Positions 31,668 to 34,905 of a stretch of DNA of 34,905 nucleotides are shown in pieces. The position numbers and the translations under genes are program-made. Numbering within the stretch: the first letter of the stretch is position 1; each line of letters begins with the position of its first letter. This stretch comes from an uncultured Azospirillum sp. (lineage in GTDB: Bacteria; Pseudomonadota; Alphaproteobacteria; Azospirillales; Azospirillaceae): NCBI RefSeq assembly GCF_946480385.1, contig NZ_CAMLJP010000068.1, positions 1 through 34,905 of the forward strand, in the 5' to 3' direction. The notes under the pieces are model-generated. The model had not been told where the DNA came from. It ran no database searches and saw nothing but the letters and a program-made list of their open reading frames with translations.

Positions 31668-33329
31668 TCAGGAGGCGGTGCGCAGCCGTCCCAGGAAGAC
31701 CGACAGCGGCGGCATCACCAGCGTCCGGCCATCGGCGGTCAGTTCCGGCGGCAGGGCGCCCGGAGCGCGCGGGACAGGCAGATCCTCCAGATCGCCGCGG
31801 CCGCGCAGGGCGAACTCCGCCGGCCGGTCGGCCATGTTGAAGACGGCCAGCAGGCGGTCCTCCCCAGATGTCCGTTCGAAGGACAGCAGGTCGCCATGCT
31901 CCTCCACGGCGGTGACGGAGCCGGCGCGCAACGCCTCCAGGTCGCGACGCAGGGCGAGGGCGGCGCGCCACACCGCCAGCGGGCTGCCGGCGGTCCGCTC
32001 CTGCCGGTCGACCGCGAGGTCGAGATGGGCGTCGGGCACCGGCAGCCAGGGCTCGGCATTGGTGAAGCCGGCATGGGGCTCGGCGGCGCGCCAGGGCATG
32101 GGGGTGCGGCTGCCGTCGCGGCCCTGGAAGTCGGGCCAGTAGGTGATGCCGAAGGGGTCGCGCAGCTGGTGCTGTTCCAGCACCGCGTTGGGCAGCGCCA
32201 GTTCCTCCCCCTGATAGAGGCAGACGGTGCCGGGCAGCACCGCCGCCAGCACCGCCAGCAGGGCGTTGAAGGACTGCGGATCGGCACCGGCGGGCAGCCA
32301 GCGGCTGGCGGCGCGCTCGACATCGTGGTTGGACAGGCTCCAGCAGATCGACTCCGGCCGCCCCGCGGCGCTCAATGCCTGGGCGAAGCCCTTGGCGCTG
32401 AAGGGCTGCTTCGCCAGAGACAGGGTGTAGGCGGCGTGCAGACCCTGCGGTGTGCAGTAGGCGGCGATGCGCTGGCCGGCGCCGGGCTGGCTCGACAGCT
32501 CGCCCAGCAGGACGCGGCCGGGATAGCGTTCCACCGTCTCGCGCAGGCGGGACAGGATGCCGCCGATGGCATGGTGCATCATGTCGTAGACATGCTGTTG
32601 CAGGGCGAAGGGCTTCAGCGGCGGCTCGGCCTCGCGCCAGACGGCGGCGGGGTTGGAGCGCAGCTGCGGGTCATGGGCGAAGAAATCGACGGCGTCGATG
32701 CGGAAGCCGTCGACCCCGCGCTCCATCCAGAATTCCGCCGTCTCGCACAGCGCGTCCATCACCGCCGGGTGGTGCAGGTTCAGCGCCGGTTGGCTGGACA
32801 GGAAATGGTGCAGGTAATATTGGCGTCGCCGCGGCTCCCAGGTCCAGGCGGCGCCGCCGAACACCGACAGCCAGTTGTTGGGCGCGGTGCCGTCGGGCTT
32901 GGCATCGGCCCAGACATACCAGTCAGACTTGTCGCCGTCCCGCGACCGCCGGCTGTCGACGAACCAGGGATGGGCGTTGGAGGTGTGGCCGCAGACCAGA
33001 TCGACCAGCACCTTCAGCCCCAGCCCATGGGCACGCTCTATCAGCCGGTCGAAGACGGCGAGATTGCCCATGCGCGGGTCCACCGCCCGGTGGTCGGCGA
33101 CGTCATAGCCGAAGTCGGTGCGCGGCGACGGGTAGAAGGGGCTGATCCACACCCCATCGACGCCCAGCGAGGCGACATGGTCCAGCCCCTCGATCACGCC
33201 GTCGAGGTCGCCCCAGCCGTCGCCGCCGCGGTCGCGGAAGCTCAGCGGATAGATCTGGTAGAGCGCCGCCCCGTTCAGCCAGGACGCATTGGGGGCCGAC
33301 GGTTGGGACTGGGAAGAGGTGTGGGGCAA
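31668..33329 (-). CDS. GH13 alpha-glucosidase / alpha-amylase family protein
   Basis: A 553-residue cytosolic GH13 enzyme hydrolysing alpha-glucosidic bonds of short glucans or sucrose-like sugars. The (beta/alpha)8 motifs are ALYQIYPLSF near the start, DLVCGHTSNAHPWF (region I, 110-123), GVDGFRIDAVDFF with nucleophile D212, VLLGELSSQ with acid/base E277 and SLSNHDVERA with D336. Region I has G where most GH13 enzymes have N. GITYWPDFQGRDGSRTPMPW near residue 400 is typical of the oligo-1,6-glucosidase/alpha-glucosidase branch. The C-terminal beta domain ends PLSVFLGRL. The start is taken as TTG 33329, because GGAG lies 9 bases before it and there is no ATG nearby. It has no signal peptide. 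It is divergent from the pseudokinase gene and has no obvious partner. Confidence 0.9.
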   Translation of the reverse strand: MPHTSSQSQPSAPNASWLNGAALYQIYPLSFRDRGGDGWGDLDGVIEGLDHVASLGVDGVWISPFYPSPRTDFGYDVADHRAVDPRMGNLAVFDRLIERAHGLGLKVLVDLVCGHTSNAHPWFVDSRRSRDGDKSDWYVWADAKPDGTAPNNWLSVFGGAAWTWEPRRRQYYLHHFLSSQPALNLHHPAVMDALCETAEFWMERGVDGFRIDAVDFFAHDPQLRSNPAAVWREAEPPLKPFALQQHVYDMMHHAIGGILSRLRETVERYPGRVLLGELSSQPGAGQRIAAYCTPQGLHAAYTLSLAKQPFSAKGFAQALSAAGRPESICWSLSNHDVERAASRWLPAGADPQSFNALLAVLAAVLPGTVCLYQGEELALPNAVLEQHQLRDPFGITYWPDFQGRDGSRTPMPWRAAEPHAGFTNAEPWLPVPDAHLDLAVDRQERTAGSPLAVWRAALALRRDLEALRAGSVTAVEEHGDLLSFERTSGEDRLLAVFNMADRPAEFALRGRGDLEDLPVPRAPGALPPELTADGRTLVMPPLSVFLGRLRTAS

Positions 33330-33542
33330 GGCAGAGGGCTCCGCGCCGGAGATCGCATAAGCGGTTCACGACGCCAGAGTCGCCTGTCGTGGCTAACGAA
33401 AGGTTACCGGCCGTTCGTGGTCACAAGACCCTGCCTTTCGTAGAGGTCGGCCATCGGGACAGAAACTTGCGGAGAGGTGTCCCAGGGCTTGGCCGCCACG
33501 CTGCGCTGCGGCTATACCAGCGGCTCAGTTCGAGGAGCGGGG

Positions 33543-34905
33543 ATGCGACGCAGCGGGACGGCGACCGAATCGACGACGGAGAAGGAGCGGCGGCTTGGCC
33601 GTTACCGGCTGCTCGATCTGATCGGGCGGGACGGCGACGCCCGGCTGCACCGCGCGCTGGACGCCAATGGACAGGCGGTGGAGCTGTGGACGGCGCCACT
33701 GGCCCGCCTGTGTGCCGATGCCGCCGGGCTGGAGCGGTTCCGGCAGATGGCGACCGCCGCCGCCCGGCTGTCCCACCCCGCGATCCCCGCCATCCTAGCA
33801 TCGGGCGAACATGCCGGTACCGCCTTCGTCGCCACCACCCCGGCGGAAGGCCCGACGCTCGCCGCTCGGCTGGACGGCGGTCCATTGCCGTGGGACGACG
33901 CTGTCGCGACGCTCGACCGCGTGCTGGATGGGCTGAGCGCCGCTCACCGGACCGGGGTGTTGCATGGGGCGCTGACCGCTGGCGTCATCCGTCACAGCGG
34001 ATCGGCGGCTGTGATCGGCGGCTTCGGCCGGGCGGCGCTGACCGCGGTCGACGCGGACCGCAAGGACGATCTGGAGGCCGCCGTCCGACTGACGGAACGG
34101 GTCCTGGCGGGGCACGAGAACCGGCCGGCGGTCGCTGCCCTGCTGGCGGACCTGCGGGACGGCGGCGCCTTTCCGGACGTTGCTTCCCTGCATCTTGCGG
34201 TGAGCGGCCTGACCGGACCCTCAAACCCTCGGGTCACCGCGCCTGAACGCTCCAGCCGCTGGCCGCTGTGGGCCGGCGGAGTGGTTCTGGCGGGTGGCGT
34301 CGTGGCTGCCGTGACGATCCTGAATTGGCCATCGCCTCCCCGCACCGTGGATGCGAGCACGGCCGCAGAATCGGCGATGGTTGCCACACCCATGCCCGCC
34401 CCCGCTGTCACTCCCTCTGCGCCGCCCTCACCTCCGGTGGCCAACAAGCAGCCGCCAGTCGCCGAGATCGCACAGGCGCTGCGCGCCGTCCCCTGCGCAC
34501 TGGTCACGGTGGAGAGGACCGGCGGCCGGCTGCTGGTTTCCGGTACGGTGGCGGGAGAGCAGGCGGAGACGGAGGTGCGCGAAGCGGTCGAGGCGCTCGC
34601 CGCAGGCTGGGACCATGGCTTCGACCTCGCCAATGCGGATGCGCAGTTCTGCGCGCCCCTGGGCAGCGTCGCCACGGCGCTGGACGCCAATCGCGGGCTG
34701 GCGGACCCGTTGGCGGCGAGCGTGCTGGAGGGGCCGGCTCTGAGTGCCGGCGACCCGCTGGTTCTGGAGATCCGGGCGCCCGACCGACCGGTGCAGTTGC
34801 AGGTCGATTACTTCACCATTGATGGCAGCGTCGTACACCTGCTGCCCAACCCGTCGGACAGCGGAGCGGCACTGGCTGCCGGTGCGTCGCTCCGTCTCGG
34901 CAAAA
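33543..34905 (+). CDS. Membrane pseudokinase with BON-like and DUF4384-like regions (partial, runs off the window)
   Basis: The frame is open from ATG 33543, preceded by GAGGAG, to the window end: 454 codons and no stop. Residues about 20-220 have the layout of a bacterial Ser/Thr kinase (GRYRLLDLIG, ARLSHPAIPAILASGEHAGTAFVATTPAEG, LSAAHRTGVLHGALTAGVI, VIGGFGRA). The key residues are missing. The HRDLK loop reads HGALT (141-145), the DFG motif reads GGFG (159-162), and the VAIK position has no clear lysine (AVELW). TM helix 241-262 is followed by a Pro-rich linker, a BON-like stretch (about 305-355: RLLVSGTVAGEQAETEV), and a DUF4384-like part (about 395-454: LVLEIRAPD, then VDYFTIDGSVVHLLPNP). 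The C-terminal part would be periplasmic. A weak -35/-10 pair lies at 33489-33518. Confidence 0.75.
   Translation, partial: MRRSGTATESTTEKERRLGRYRLLDLIGRDGDARLHRALDANGQAVELWTAPLARLCADAAGLERFRQMATAAARLSHPAIPAILASGEHAGTAFVATTPAEGPTLAARLDGGPLPWDDAVATLDRVLDGLSAAHRTGVLHGALTAGVIRHSGSAAVIGGFGRAALTAVDADRKDDLEAAVRLTERVLAGHENRPAVAALLADLRDGGAFPDVASLHLAVSGLTGPSNPRVTAPERSSRWPLWAGGVVLAGGVVAAVTILNWPSPPRTVDASTAAESAMVATPMPAPAVTPSAPPSPPVANKQPPVAEIAQALRAVPCALVTVERTGGRLLVSGTVAGEQAETEVREAVEALAAGWDHGFDLANADAQFCAPLGSVATALDANRGLADPLAASVLEGPALSAGDPLVLEIRAPDRPVQLQVDYFTIDGSVVHLLPNPSDSGAALAAGASLRLGK

Noticed and set aside
30345..33443. Open frame of about 1030 codons on the plus strand across the TRAP and GH13 genes
   Set aside because: It is antisense to two genes with clear family motifs, and its composition (Arg, Gly, Gln, His rich) is typical of GC-rich shadow frames.

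Overview
The window reads as chromosomal DNA of a high-GC alphaproteobacterium, most probably an Azospirillum-like member of the Rhodospirillales. This is judged from the GC-rich codon use, an alphaproteobacterial DUF1491 gene, a long flgE-flgK-flgL set behind a sigma-54 promoter, a TakP-like TRAP binding protein and large Liv-type transport operons. No rRNA, tRNA, CRISPR array, prophage or transposase was found, and no stretch over 300 bases lacks a gene.

Left part (1-10148), minus strand except one small gene. A secreted Gly/Ser-rich protein and a single-domain response regulator (TTG start, possible EcfG-type promoter, strong terminator) come first, with a 72-residue protein divergent from the regulator. 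Then comes a tightly packed nine-gene operon, transcribed from about 10.2 kb down to 1.6 kb: acyl-CoA dehydrogenase, acyl-CoA ligase, Liv-type binding protein, livH, livM, livG, livF, PaaI-type thioesterase and enoyl-CoA hydratase. Most junctions overlap by 1-14 bases. The order suggests import of a carboxylic acid (possibly aromatic or alicyclic), CoA activation, dehydrogenation and hydration, with the thioesterase freeing CoA from stalled intermediates. A divergent YfcG-like glutathione-dependent oxidoreductase shares the upstream region, which holds an IclR-like operator.

Middle part (11300-21099), plus strand. First is a compact trio: a FemAB/BioF2-type GNAT protein, an ATP-grasp ligase and an intact small metallophosphoesterase. 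Next is a UshA-like secreted protein that keeps the nucleotide-binding C-terminal residues but has lost nearly all metal ligands of the catalytic domain. It overlaps, stop-to-start, a large membrane histidine kinase, which suggests a periplasmic sensor pair. Then come a Tat-exported tyrosinase and an overlapping small secreted protein.

Right part (21107-34905). A DUF1491 gene and a TPR-glycosyltransferase gene precede flgE, flgK and flgL. FlgE (876 residues) and FlgL (682) are about twice the E. coli lengths, and both carry copies of the same beta-rich repeat; two consecutive units look matched between the two proteins. A 19-bp perfect inverted repeat follows flgL, then a lower-GC DUF305 membrane protein, an orphan TakP-like TRAP binding protein and a GH13 alpha-glucosidase. 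The window ends inside a gene for a membrane protein with a kinase-like domain that lacks the catalytic residues (pseudokinase), followed by BON-like and DUF4384-like regions.

The least ordinary items are the shared FlgE/FlgL repeat module, the dead-nucleotidase/histidine-kinase pair, the GNAT/ATP-grasp/phosphoesterase trio and the pseudokinase.
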